From contig MVRP01000210.1 in assembly GCA_002067405.1 (NCBI GenBank), positions 1 to 6,962 of the forward strand: a stretch of 6,962 bases of DNA. The letters are read 5' to 3'. A program made the position numbers and the translations under genes. Origin of the DNA: Syntrophorhabdaceae bacterium PtaU1.Bin034 (GTDB lineage Bacteria; Desulfobacterota_G; Syntrophorhabdia; Syntrophorhabdales; WCHB1-27). The notes under the pieces were generated by a model that saw only the letters and a list, made by a program, of their open reading frames with translations, ran no database searches and was not told the origin of the DNA. Positions 1 through 5,688 of the stretch are shown piece after piece. Within the stretch, counting starts at the first letter, position 1, and every line of letters starts with the position of its first letter.

Positions 1-191
1 GCGAGGACTGCGAACCTGTCGCCTTTCTTCATGCCCATATCCGCAAGGGCGTTGGCAAGCCGGCACGCCCTTTCATCCCATTGCTTGAAGGTGTAGCCCT
101 TGTATAAATCCTTGATGCCTATCTTGTTAGGCCATTTGAAAGCGTTTACTCTCAATACGTCTTTTGCTGTCATCCAGTGTCCGTTCTTCAT
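1..191 (-). CDS. AMP-dependent acyl-CoA synthetase, N-terminal part (runs off left edge)
   Basis: This gene would activate a carboxylic acid with ATP to an acyl-adenylate and transfer it to coenzyme A in the cytoplasm. Only the first 63 codons are inside the window. The protein starts MKNGHWMTAKDVL and contains a block with YTFKQWDERACRLANAL followed by MGMKKGDRFAVL. These match the N-terminal segment of the class I adenylate-forming family, where a (Y/F)T(F/W)xxL-type strand and helix precede the 'GxxKGDRV' loop. The catalytic motifs lie outside the window, so the substrate cannot be judged. The ATG at 191-189 is well supported: AAGGAGG lies at 203-197 on the same strand, at good spacing. 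The gene follows the complete ligase at 308-1909 in the same direction after a 116-base gap without a convincing terminator, so co-transcription is plausible. The two ligases may be paralogues acting on related acids, which is inference. Confidence 0.85.
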   Translation of the reverse strand, partial: MKNGHWMTAKDVLRVNAFKWPNKIGIKDLYKGYTFKQWDERACRLANALADMGMKKGDRFAVL

Positions 192-203
192 GTGATCCTC
201 CTT

Positions 204-307
204 ATAAATGCAAGTGCATGAGTCGAGTAAGTAAATAAGTCAAGTAAGGCCACACGATCACGCGACTGTTTCGCCCGACTCCCGTGACCCTACTTGCCCA
301 ACTGCTT
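204..307. other. Gap between the two ligase genes with an 11-base direct repeat
   Basis: No gene is seen here. On the plus strand AGTCGAGTAAG (221-231) recurs with one change as AGTCAAGTAAG (238-248), a 17-base period. It lies just upstream of the ribosome binding site of the left-hand ligase. No strong hairpin followed by T residues is visible, so I do not call a terminator between the two ligase genes. The repeat may be a regulator site or chance. Confidence 0.35.
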
Positions 308-1909
308 TTAACCGCTGGTCTGTCTGAATTCCCGCTCCATGGCTTCTTTTGCCGGCTTGACGTACATGTCCCTGAGCTTCGGTTTTTCGATCTTGCCGGC
401 CGGGTTGCGCGGGATAGTGGTGTAAATGATCTTTTCCGGCCATTTGTACTTGGCCAGGCCTTTTTCCTTCGCAAAGTTAATTATTTCTTCGTCCGTCACG
501 GCCTCGCCGTCCGACAACTGAACGATAGCCATAACGATTTCGACGAGCCGGGGATGGGGATAGCCGAGCACAGCCGCGTCCTGGATCTTCGGATGCTTCC
601 GGAGAACGTCCTCGATCTCGGCCGGGAATATGTTCTCTCCACCCCTGATTATGAGGTCTTTCGCCCTGTCGGCAAAGAAAATGAATCCTTCCTCGTCTTT
701 GTATGCCAGATCACCCGTGTGGAGCCAGCCGTTGACGATAGTCCTGGCGGTCATTTCCGGGTTGAAGGCATATTCCTTCATGAGCCTCGGTCCTTTGATG
801 ACCAGTTCGCCTACCGCATGGGCGGGTAGCTCAACGCCTTTATCATCAACCACCCGGGCCTCCATAAACGCGGTTGCCTTGCCGATGGAGCCCGGTTTTC
901 TCATGATGTCTTCGTCGTAACAGTTGGTCAGGCCGCCGCCGCCGCCCTCGGTGATGCCGTATATGTTGGCAATCGGCAGGCCGGGGAATATTTTCTTCGA
1001 ATCTTCAAGCAACGAGTAAGGAACGGGCTGAGCACCGATCTCGATGTGTCTCAATGCGGAAAGGTCATAGTCTTTCAGGTCGATCCGGCCCGATTTGATT
1101 GCACTGAGAAGGTCCGCCCAGGTGGGGACCGTGTTCCAGCCGCCGGTGCATCTTTCGTCGGCAATGGACCTCAGGTAATACTCCGGCTGCAGTTCCATGG
1201 GCATAAGGATCTTGCCGGCAGCGACAAAGCACGGGAAGGAGAGAAAGAGCGTGCCGCTGTGATAGAACGGATGGGGCGCCAGGTAAATGCTGCTGAATCC
1301 CAGGTTGTAGGTGAGGGCATTGCCGATCCCGATCCAGAAGAGCGTCCCGTGGGTGTGGGAGACGGGTTTGGGTGCCCCTGTCGTACCGGAAGTGAACATC
1401 AGCTCTGCCATGTCGTCATCCGATGCATCCGCAAGTACCGGGGAGGCGTCGCCCGTTCCGATGATATTACCGTAATTCTCCATGGTTGCAGGCGATTTTT
1501 CTCCAACGCATATATATTTCCTGCAGTAGTCCATTTCGCTCATGATGGGTTCGACCCTGGGAACAAAGGCCTCACTCATGATGAATACCTTGCTTTTCGT
1601 CACATCGCAGGCATACTTGATGTCGCTGCTCGCAAAGCGGAAGTTGAGCGGGCTGACCACCGCTCCGGCTTTGAGCACGGCCATATAGGTGACATACCAT
1701 TCTATACTGTTCGTAAGAAGGTGCTGGACTACATCTCCCTTCTGTATGCCGCACTCTCTCACCAGATAGTTGGCTACTTTGTTCGTTTGCTCTTCGAGCG
1801 CTTCCCACGTCAGGACGCGCCGCGTCTTTTTGGACGGATAGCTTTCGATCAGAAATTCACGTTTTGGAAACTTGCTTGCATTAAGCGGGCAAAAACTCGA
1901 AAAATTCAT
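308..1909 (-). CDS. AMP-dependent acyl-CoA synthetase / ligase (class I adenylate-forming)
   Basis: This is a cytoplasmic enzyme expected to form acyl-CoA from a carboxylic acid, ATP and CoA. The 533-residue length is normal for a fatty- or aromatic-acid CoA ligase. Family motifs appear in order: ATP-binding loop FTSGTTGAPKPVSHTHG (about residues 172-188), YGITE (317-321), GWLHTGDLA (394-402), the hinge DRAKDLIIRGGEN (414-426), and PRNPAGKIEK near the C terminus, whose last lysine (about 509) is the expected adenylation residue. The loop has PKP where PKG is usual, and a run of five glycines follows YGITE. I chose the ATG at 1909-1907 because AAAGGGGGA lies just upstream; the frame is open to a TTG at 1936, but that start lacks a ribosome binding site. 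The substrate cannot be told from sequence alone. A second ligase gene follows in the same direction. A 416-base leader region separates it from the two-component genes upstream. Confidence 0.93.
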   Translation of the reverse strand: MNFSSFCPLNASKFPKREFLIESYPSKKTRRVLTWEALEEQTNKVANYLVRECGIQKGDVVQHLLTNSIEWYVTYMAVLKAGAVVSPLNFRFASSDIKYACDVTKSKVFIMSEAFVPRVEPIMSEMDYCRKYICVGEKSPATMENYGNIIGTGDASPVLADASDDDMAELMFTSGTTGAPKPVSHTHGTLFWIGIGNALTYNLGFSSIYLAPHPFYHSGTLFLSFPCFVAAGKILMPMELQPEYYLRSIADERCTGGWNTVPTWADLLSAIKSGRIDLKDYDLSALRHIEIGAQPVPYSLLEDSKKIFPGLPIANIYGITEGGGGGLTNCYDEDIMRKPGSIGKATAFMEARVVDDKGVELPAHAVGELVIKGPRLMKEYAFNPEMTARTIVNGWLHTGDLAYKDEEGFIFFADRAKDLIIRGGENIFPAEIEDVLRKHPKIQDAAVLGYPHPRLVEIVMAIVQLSDGEAVTDEEIINFAKEKGLAKYKWPEKIIYTTIPRNPAGKIEKPKLRDMYVKPAKEAMEREFRQTSG

Positions 1910-2040
1910 AATTCCCCCTTTATTATGTATCAACAACGAATCCCCACTCCCGTGCCGGCCCCATATACTTCCTTTCCCTCGGTTGTTCTTTTACCTATCT
2001 TTTTCTATTCTTTTCATCACCCCCTTGTCTTTCGCGGTAC

Positions 2041-2104
2041 GGGAAGGGCAGGCTCGAATCGTGCACCCCCCCTTGCGCCTCTGCACGATGGAACCGCCCT
2101 TCCC
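2041..2104 (-). other. Long imperfect stem-loop in the putative ligase leader
   Basis: An outer inverted repeat of nine perfect bases (GGGAAGGGC at 2041-2049 with GCCCTTCCC at 2096-2104) encloses a second perfect eight-base repeat (ATCGTGCA at 2058-2065 with TGCACGAT at 2082-2089) around a 16-base loop containing seven C. Between them 2051-2055 faces 2091-2095. That inner block pairs fully only in minus-strand RNA, where 2053/2093 becomes a G-U pair; in plus-strand RNA it would be C opposite A. This asymmetry points to a structure in the ligase-direction transcript. There is no T-run after it, so it does not look like an intrinsic terminator. Confidence 0.6.
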
Positions 2105-2112
2105 AGAACCCG

Positions 2113-2147
2113 AATAGTTTCATATTACGCCTTATTGTCAAATTATA
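2113..2147 (-). promoter_or_regulatory. Candidate promoter upstream of the ligase leader
   Basis: On the minus strand a perfect TTGACA lies at 2141-2136. Seventeen bases further is ACTATT (2118-2113), which matches only three of six positions of the -10 consensus. A start about seven bases on would fall at the foot of the long hairpin at 2104. Immediately before TTGACA there is also a perfect TATAAT (2147-2142), but its matching -35 position (TTCGAG at 17 bases) is poor. One of the two may be a real promoter; the evidence is only box similarity. Confidence 0.3.
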
Positions 2148-2228
2148 TGGATGAAAAACCTCCCCTCGAATATACTTGGCAAGGGGAAAAGACCTGATTC
2201 CAACTTATACTTGGCTTGAAGGGGTGTT

Positions 2229-2268
2229 AAAAAGCCGCAAATGATGGTATTTCTTGTAGGTAATTTGC
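2229..2268 (-). terminator. Weak intrinsic terminator candidate after the response regulator
   Basis: In the minus-strand direction, starting about 57 bases past the response regulator stop, GCAAAT (2268-2263) can pair with ATTTGC (2242-2237). This is followed by GGC and five T (2233-2229). The stem is only six pairs, is AT-rich and has a 20-base loop, so it may be weak or not functional. Confidence 0.25.
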
Positions 2269-2325
2269 TTACGTCCTTCTGGAAGGTCTTGGTTTCACTG
2301 GAGATTTGTTCGTTGCCGAGGCCGC

Positions 2326-2961
2326 TCAGTCCATAAGTTTATTCTCGAGGACATAGCGAACCAGCTCCGCATTTGTCTTCATGTTCAGTTTTTCCAGTAT
2401 CCTTGCGCGGTATGAGTTTACGGTCCTCACGCTCAGGCATTCTTTGTCCGCAATGGCCTTCGGGGTTAGCCCCGCAGCGATCATGAGCAAGACCTGGAAC
2501 TCGCGGTCCGAAAGCCGTTCATGGGGTGGCTGTCCATCCAGGGTCCTGTCGATCATCGAGGCCATCCTTTCTGCGAAAAGCGGGCTCACATATTTCCCTC
2601 CCGATGCGATCTTCTTGACGGCCCTGATCAACTCCGTCGTGGCGCTTTCCTTTGTCAGATAACCTGACGCCCCTGCCCTGTACGCTTTCAGTGCATACAA
2701 TTCCTCCTTGTGCATACTGAGAATAAGCACTGCAGGTTTTCGTCTCTCCCGTTTGAACTGTTCAAGGATCTCGAGACCGCTCCGGTCGGGCATGGTGATA
2801 TCAAGGATGATCACATCGCATTCCGAGGTTCGGACAAATTCCACGACCTCGCGGGCATTCTCCGCCTCGCCCACCACCTCTATCTCCGGCTCCTTTGACA
2901 GTATCTTTTCCACACCGCTTCTCACAATAGGGTGATCATCGGCAATCAACACTCTGATCAT
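2326..2961 (-). CDS. NarL/FixJ-family response regulator (receiver + LuxR-type HTH)
   Basis: This is a cytoplasmic transcription factor activated by phosphorylation, almost certainly from the adjacent kinase. The 211-residue length is typical of the NarL family. The receiver domain (about 1-120) shows the acidic pair D8-D9 in ADDHP, the phospho-acceptor D54 in IILDITMP, the switch S82 in ILSMHKE, and K104 in GYLTKE. The output domain (about 149-211) begins LSDREFQVL and continues through GLTPKAIADK to VRTVNSYRARILEKL, a LuxR-type four-helix DNA-binding unit. The ATG at 2961 has GGAG seven bases upstream. The gene begins inside the last codons of the kinase gene (26-base overlap in another frame), so the two are co-transcribed and probably translationally coupled. 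The targets are unknown; the downstream ligase region and the pair's own promoter are reasonable guesses. Confidence 0.95.
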   Translation of the reverse strand: MIRVLIADDHPIVRSGVEKILSKEPEIEVVGEAENAREVVEFVRTSECDVIILDITMPDRSGLEILEQFKRERRKPAVLILSMHKEELYALKAYRAGASGYLTKESATTELIRAVKKIASGGKYVSPLFAERMASMIDRTLDGQPPHERLSDREFQVLLMIAAGLTPKAIADKECLSVRTVNSYRARILEKLNMKTNAELVRYVLENKLMD

Positions 2962-4861
2962 AGGTATTCTCCACTCCCCTCATGATTTTCCCGGTCTTTC
3001 GGGTAAAGGGGATTTCGACCATCACTGTCGTGCCCTTCCCCGACGTTCCGGTAATGTCTATCTTCCCCTGAAAAAGCAGCACCCGTTCCCGCATGCCCAG
3101 TATCCCGAAAGACCTCGGGTTTGAAATCTCACTCTCTATTATGCCCTTTCCGTTGTCCTTTACTTTGAGCGTCAGTGTTCCTTTCTTCTTTCTCAGTGTA
3201 ATTTCAACCTTATCGGCCTTGGCGTGGCGCGTGACGTTCGTGAGACTCTCTTGCAGAATCCTGAAAACTGCCGTTGCCATGTCTTTGGGGATCAGTATGC
3301 TATCGGGCGCCTTTAGCCCGCATCGGATGCCCGTCCTCTTCCGGTAATCCTGCACCAGCCACTGGACAGCCGCGACAAGCCCCAGGTCATCGAGAATGCT
3401 CGGCCTTAAATCGGCGGCTATCCTCCGTACCACGTCTATCGTGCTGTCCACCAGCTCAAGGAGGCTCCGTGTCTTCGAGAGAAGTGTATTTCGATCTGAT
3501 GCGGGTCCGCATTCTTCCTTGATTTCGGAGAGGTCCATTTTGATACAGGTGAGCGCCTGTCCGAGCTCATCATGTATCTCACGCGCGATCCGCGTCCTTT
3601 CTTTTTCCCTCACGGACTGGATGTGGGCAGTGAGGGTGCGCAATTCCTCCCGGGACTTTCGCAGCTCAGCCTCTGCCAACCGGCGCTGCGTGACATCCTG
3701 AAACATCGTCACCGCCTTGCCGTCCATCAACTTGAAAGACCTGAACTCTATGTCCTTTGAGGTTCCGTCCTTGCAGCGGACGGTAAAGGTCCTGTCTATG
3801 CTCTTGGGTGAAACACGGTATTTCCACGTATCGATCACCAGTTTCCCGTACTTCGGGTCAGGATAGGCCTTTGCGAACCACGTCCTGCCCTTCGGTATGT
3901 CTTCCATGGCATAGCCCGTAATATGGGTCGCCTCGGCGTTAAGGAACAGCAGGTTCCCCGCAGGGTCATGGAGGAATATGCCATACGGTGCATTATGAAG
4001 TATGGAAAAAAAGGTTTCTCTTTCCTGGTATAGCTGTTCCTCGGCCTTCTTGCGGTCGGTTATGTCTTCCGCAGTGCCTTCGTAGTAAAGTACCTGGCCA
4101 TCGGTGCTCCTGCCTGCCCGCCCGTTGATGGAGATCCAGACCTTGCTCCGGTCTTTCGTGTAGAACTGCGTTTCAAACCCCTCGACATGATCGTTTTCCT
4201 CATACAGCCTCTGAAGGGTGGCGCGGTCTTCGGGATCGGCATACTGTTGCCTTCCTATGTCGTTCACAAGACCCATCATTTCTTCGGGCGAGCTGTACCC
4301 GAACATTCTGGCCAGGGCGGGATTGGCACTGATGTATCGGCCATCGATCGTGGTCTGAAAGATCCCTTCGACCGCATTCTCGTAAATCGCGCGGTATTTC
4401 TGTTCGGCCTTCCTTAAGGCCTCTTCCGCCTCTTTGCGTGTGGTGACATCCTTGATCACGGTAATTACACCGGCAACATAACCCCCCTTCATAACCGGGA
4501 TTTTTCTCGTCTCCGTAAAGTAATCTCTGCCGCCGACGGTGAATGTCTCTCCGGTGACAAGCGCTTTCTCCCCGTTCAGCACCTGACGATATTGGTCAAG
4601 CGCTTCCTTCGAAAGAAACGGAAATGCTTTAAGGAGGTCCCGACCTATCACATCTGTCCCGAGGCCTATCTCTTCACCCCACATTCTGAATCTGTCATTG
4701 AATGAGATAACCTGGAAGTCGGAATCTGTCAGATAGGCCGGATCAGCCAGTGAATTGAAAGCCATGAAATCGTTTTCCGATCCCTTGAGGCCGGCTACCT
4801 GCTCGCGCAGGTTTACCAGTTCGTCGATGAGCTGTCTCTTCGATCTGTTCTCATCCTTCAT
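2936..4861 (-). CDS. Soluble three-PAS sensor histidine kinase (HisKA_3 / NarX-type)
   Basis: This sensor kinase autophosphorylates on a histidine and passes the phosphate to the neighbouring NarL-type regulator. Counting from the ATG at 4861 (641 residues), a short helix with coiled-coil character (about 1-28) precedes three PAS domains (about 33-140, 150-272 and 278-395); PAS2 and PAS3 end in DI(T)DRKKAEE- and DVTQRRLAE-like linkers. The HisKA_3 domain has the phospho-acceptor His430 in AREIHDELGQ. The ATPase domain shows the N box ILQESLTNVTRHAKA, the G1 box KDNGKGI, and a final GILGMRERV block. No transmembrane segment or signal peptide is visible, so the signal is probably cytoplasmic (redox, gas or small ligand), which is inference. 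A GTG at 4900 also opens the frame but lies inside a -10-like box and lacks a ribosome binding site; the ATG has AAGG eight bases upstream. Confidence 0.93.
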   Translation of the reverse strand: MKDENRSKRQLIDELVNLREQVAGLKGSENDFMAFNSLADPAYLTDSDFQVISFNDRFRMWGEEIGLGTDVIGRDLLKAFPFLSKEALDQYRQVLNGEKALVTGETFTVGGRDYFTETRKIPVMKGGYVAGVITVIKDVTTRKEAEEALRKAEQKYRAIYENAVEGIFQTTIDGRYISANPALARMFGYSSPEEMMGLVNDIGRQQYADPEDRATLQRLYEENDHVEGFETQFYTKDRSKVWISINGRAGRSTDGQVLYYEGTAEDITDRKKAEEQLYQERETFFSILHNAPYGIFLHDPAGNLLFLNAEATHITGYAMEDIPKGRTWFAKAYPDPKYGKLVIDTWKYRVSPKSIDRTFTVRCKDGTSKDIEFRSFKLMDGKAVTMFQDVTQRRLAEAELRKSREELRTLTAHIQSVREKERTRIAREIHDELGQALTCIKMDLSEIKEECGPASDRNTLLSKTRSLLELVDSTIDVVRRIAADLRPSILDDLGLVAAVQWLVQDYRKRTGIRCGLKAPDSILIPKDMATAVFRILQESLTNVTRHAKADKVEITLRKKKGTLTLKVKDNGKGIIESEISNPRSFGILGMRERVLLFQGKIDITGTSGKGTTVMVEIPFTRKTGKIMRGVENTYDQSVDCR

Positions 4862-4898
4862 GTTATGCGCCTTGTAAGGGGATAACCGATTAATTCTC

Positions 4899-4927
4899 AC
4901 TATACTACATTTTCGGCGTTTCCTCAG
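4899..4927 (-). promoter_or_regulatory. Candidate promoter of the kinase/regulator operon
   Basis: On the minus strand TATAGT (4904-4899) matches five of six -10 positions. Seventeen bases upstream CTGAGG (4927-4922) matches three of six -35 positions. The predicted start near 4892 gives a leader of about 30 bases to the ATG at 4861 and would leave the GTG at 4900 outside the transcript. Box similarity is the only evidence. Confidence 0.4.
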
Positions 4928-5155
4928 CGTTTATGTTTTGGAAGTAATAAGAGCCGAATATGGGAGCCTCGCCGACCGTCAGCTTCATCTTCTTCGTCCT
5001 ATGTCCTTAAGCTTTGTATCATTTGGTCCTGTTCGACAAAACTCGCCGGTCTCCTATGGACAAGCCTCGACATTTTGGCCGAGGGTTCATCTGTCTGCCT
5101 GCATGACTGCTAATAATTAATGGTACTTAAACCGGAGGGAAAGCGGCATTGAATA

Positions 5156-5178
5156 TGCATGTCAGCAGCTGATATGCA
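5156..5178. promoter_or_regulatory. Near-perfect 23-base palindrome, possible operator
   Basis: TGCATGTCAGC (5156-5166), a central A (5167) and GCTGATATGCA (5168-5178) form 11-base arms with a single mismatch. A symmetric site of this size and one-base spacer fits binding by a dimeric regulator rather than an RNA hairpin. It lies about 90 bases upstream of the lipoprotein start codon and about 60 bases before the -10-like tract, a usual position for an activator site. The regulator is unknown. Confidence 0.4.
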
Positions 5179-5234
5179 ATGGTCGTGGACATTAAGGGCT
5201 GTCACCGGTACAACGCACGGAAGAGCTGCTCTCT

Positions 5235-5263
5235 TTATAAAATAATATTATGGTCGAAGGAGG
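5235..5263 (+). promoter_or_regulatory. AT-rich -10-like tract and strong ribosome binding site of the lipoprotein gene
   Basis: TATAAA (5236-5241) lies in an AT-only stretch running to about 5251; no good -35 box stands 16-18 bases upstream, so the promoter may need an activator or another sigma factor. AAGGAGG (5257-5263) is a near-ideal ribosome binding site six bases before the ATG at 5270. Confidence 0.4.
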
Positions 5264-5269
5264 CATAAA

Positions 5270-5503
5270 ATGAAGATAGTTAAGGCATTTCTGGTAGTCA
5301 TCTTTTTGATCGGATTAATCGCAGGGTGTGCAAACATGACTCGCTCACAACAGCGTGTCCTTAGCGGTGGGGCGATTGGCGCAGGTACCGGGGCTGCTCT
5401 CGGTGCGATTACGGGAAACAGCATCGCCGGCGGGGCTGCAATTGGGGCAGGTGCCGGAGCATTAGGAGGTTATATATACGATCAGTCGAAACGAAGGCAC
5501 TAG
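5270..5503 (+). CDS. Small glycine-zipper lipoprotein (OsmB/YMGG-like)
   Basis: This is a 77-residue predicted lipoprotein. The N terminus has a positively charged start (MKIVK), a hydrophobic core, and the lipobox LIAGC with Cys20 as the acylated residue. The residue after Cys is Ala, not Asp, which predicts sorting to the outer membrane. The mature part is dominated by a glycine-zipper region (about 33-67) with repeated GAGTGAALG and GAGAGALGGY blocks, able to form a close-packed helical hairpin in a membrane. It ends in a short charged tail (DQSKRRH). Such proteins, including OsmB-type ones, are often linked to envelope stress, but the exact role is not established. It is a single-gene unit, starting at an ATG with AAGGAGG six bases upstream and followed by hairpins. 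Neighbours on both sides are on the other strand. Confidence 0.85.
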   Translation: MKIVKAFLVVIFLIGLIAGCANMTRSQQRVLSGGAIGAGTGAALGAITGNSIAGGAAIGAGAGALGGYIYDQSKRRH

Positions 5504-5514
5504 CAGTGCTTTCT
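5494..5514 (+). terminator. Short intrinsic terminator overlapping the lipoprotein stop codon
   Basis: GCACT (5497-5501), a three-base loop and AGTGC (5505-5509) are followed by TTTCT. Flanking AAG (5494-5496) can extend the stem against TTT. The TAG stop (5501-5503) lies within the hairpin. The stem is short and the T-run weak. Confidence 0.35.
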
Positions 5515-5551
5515 GAAATGCGGCAGACAACAGGAGATCCAAAAATAAAGA

Positions 5552-5585
5552 GGGGCATCAGTGAGGGGGGAGGGTTTTGTTTGGG
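5552..5585 (+). other. G-run cluster (loose quadruplex pattern) downstream of the lipoprotein gene
   Basis: Four runs of three or more G occur on the plus strand: 5552-5555, 5565-5570, 5572-5574 and 5583-5585. The loops between them are nine, one and eight bases. This would allow only a relaxed quadruplex. No gene overlaps it. Confidence 0.3.
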
Positions 5586-5662
5586 TCTCTTGTTGCGGCT
5601 TTCATTCGACCGCGGGAGAGCGATGTAAACCGTGTGACACTCTCCAGTCGGGGCGGATCGCC

Positions 5663-5688
5663 AAAGCCTTGATGAACAAGGCCGTTTT
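5663..5688. terminator. Bidirectional intrinsic terminator between lipoprotein and arsR
   Basis: GCCTTG (5666-5671) and CAAGGC (5677-5682) form a perfect six-pair stem with a five-base loop. On the plus strand it is followed by CG and TTTT (5685-5688); on the minus strand by TTT (5665-5663). It lies between convergent genes and begins only four bases past the arsR stop codon, so it can end transcripts from both sides. Confidence 0.6.

Larger units (their letters stand above)
1910..2325. other. Non-coding region between response regulator and ligase gene
   Basis: This stretch lies 3' of the response regulator and 5' of the ligase, both on the minus strand. I see no credible protein gene. It holds, in minus-strand order: a weak terminator-like structure (2229-2268), a 10-base direct repeat TATACTTGGC (2171-2180 and 2206-2215 on the plus strand, 35 bases apart), promoter-like boxes (2113-2147), a long nested hairpin (2041-2104), a nine-codon candidate leader ORF (1991-2017) and the ligase ribosome binding site (about 1911-1918). 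The long plus-strand open frame across here and into the ligase is a shadow of the ligase gene. Confidence 0.6.
4862..5269. other. Divergent intergenic region between kinase and lipoprotein genes
   Basis: This 408-base region separates the minus-strand kinase from the plus-strand lipoprotein. It holds a kinase promoter candidate (4899-4927), a 27-codon minus-strand candidate ORF (4905-4988), a short hairpin (CCTCG 5065-5069 with CGAGG 5080-5084), a 23-base near-palindrome (5156-5178) and an AT-rich promoter-like tract (5235-5251). I recognise no established gene or RNA here. Confidence 0.6.

Noticed and set aside
284..829. 181-codon plus-strand open frame
   Set aside because: It is antisense to the C-terminal half of the ligase, including its A8 and A10 motifs; no ribosome binding site and no recognisable domain.
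1046..2197. 383-codon plus-strand open frame opposite the ligase
   Set aside because: It is antisense to a ligase with intact catalytic motifs, matches no family I recognise, and its end crosses non-coding DNA; it is a shadow frame caused by codon bias.
1910..2325. Sigma-54 promoter before the ligase
   Set aside because: GGCACGG-like sequence at about 1950-1957 lacks the GC at the required spacing on the minus strand, so the -24/-12 pattern fails.
5022..5090. Second minus-strand short ORF (MNPRPK...) in the divergent region
   Set aside because: About 23 codons, no good ribosome binding site and atypical composition; such frames are common by chance.
5155..5172. Tiny plus-strand ORF ATGCATGTCAGCAGCTGA after a GGAGGG
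   Set aside because: Five codons only, entirely explained by the palindrome; no support as a leader peptide.
5615..5645. Inverted repeat GGAGAG / CTCTCC
   Set aside because: Six-base arms with a 19-base loop and no T-run; the nearby hairpin at 5666-5682 is a far better terminator.
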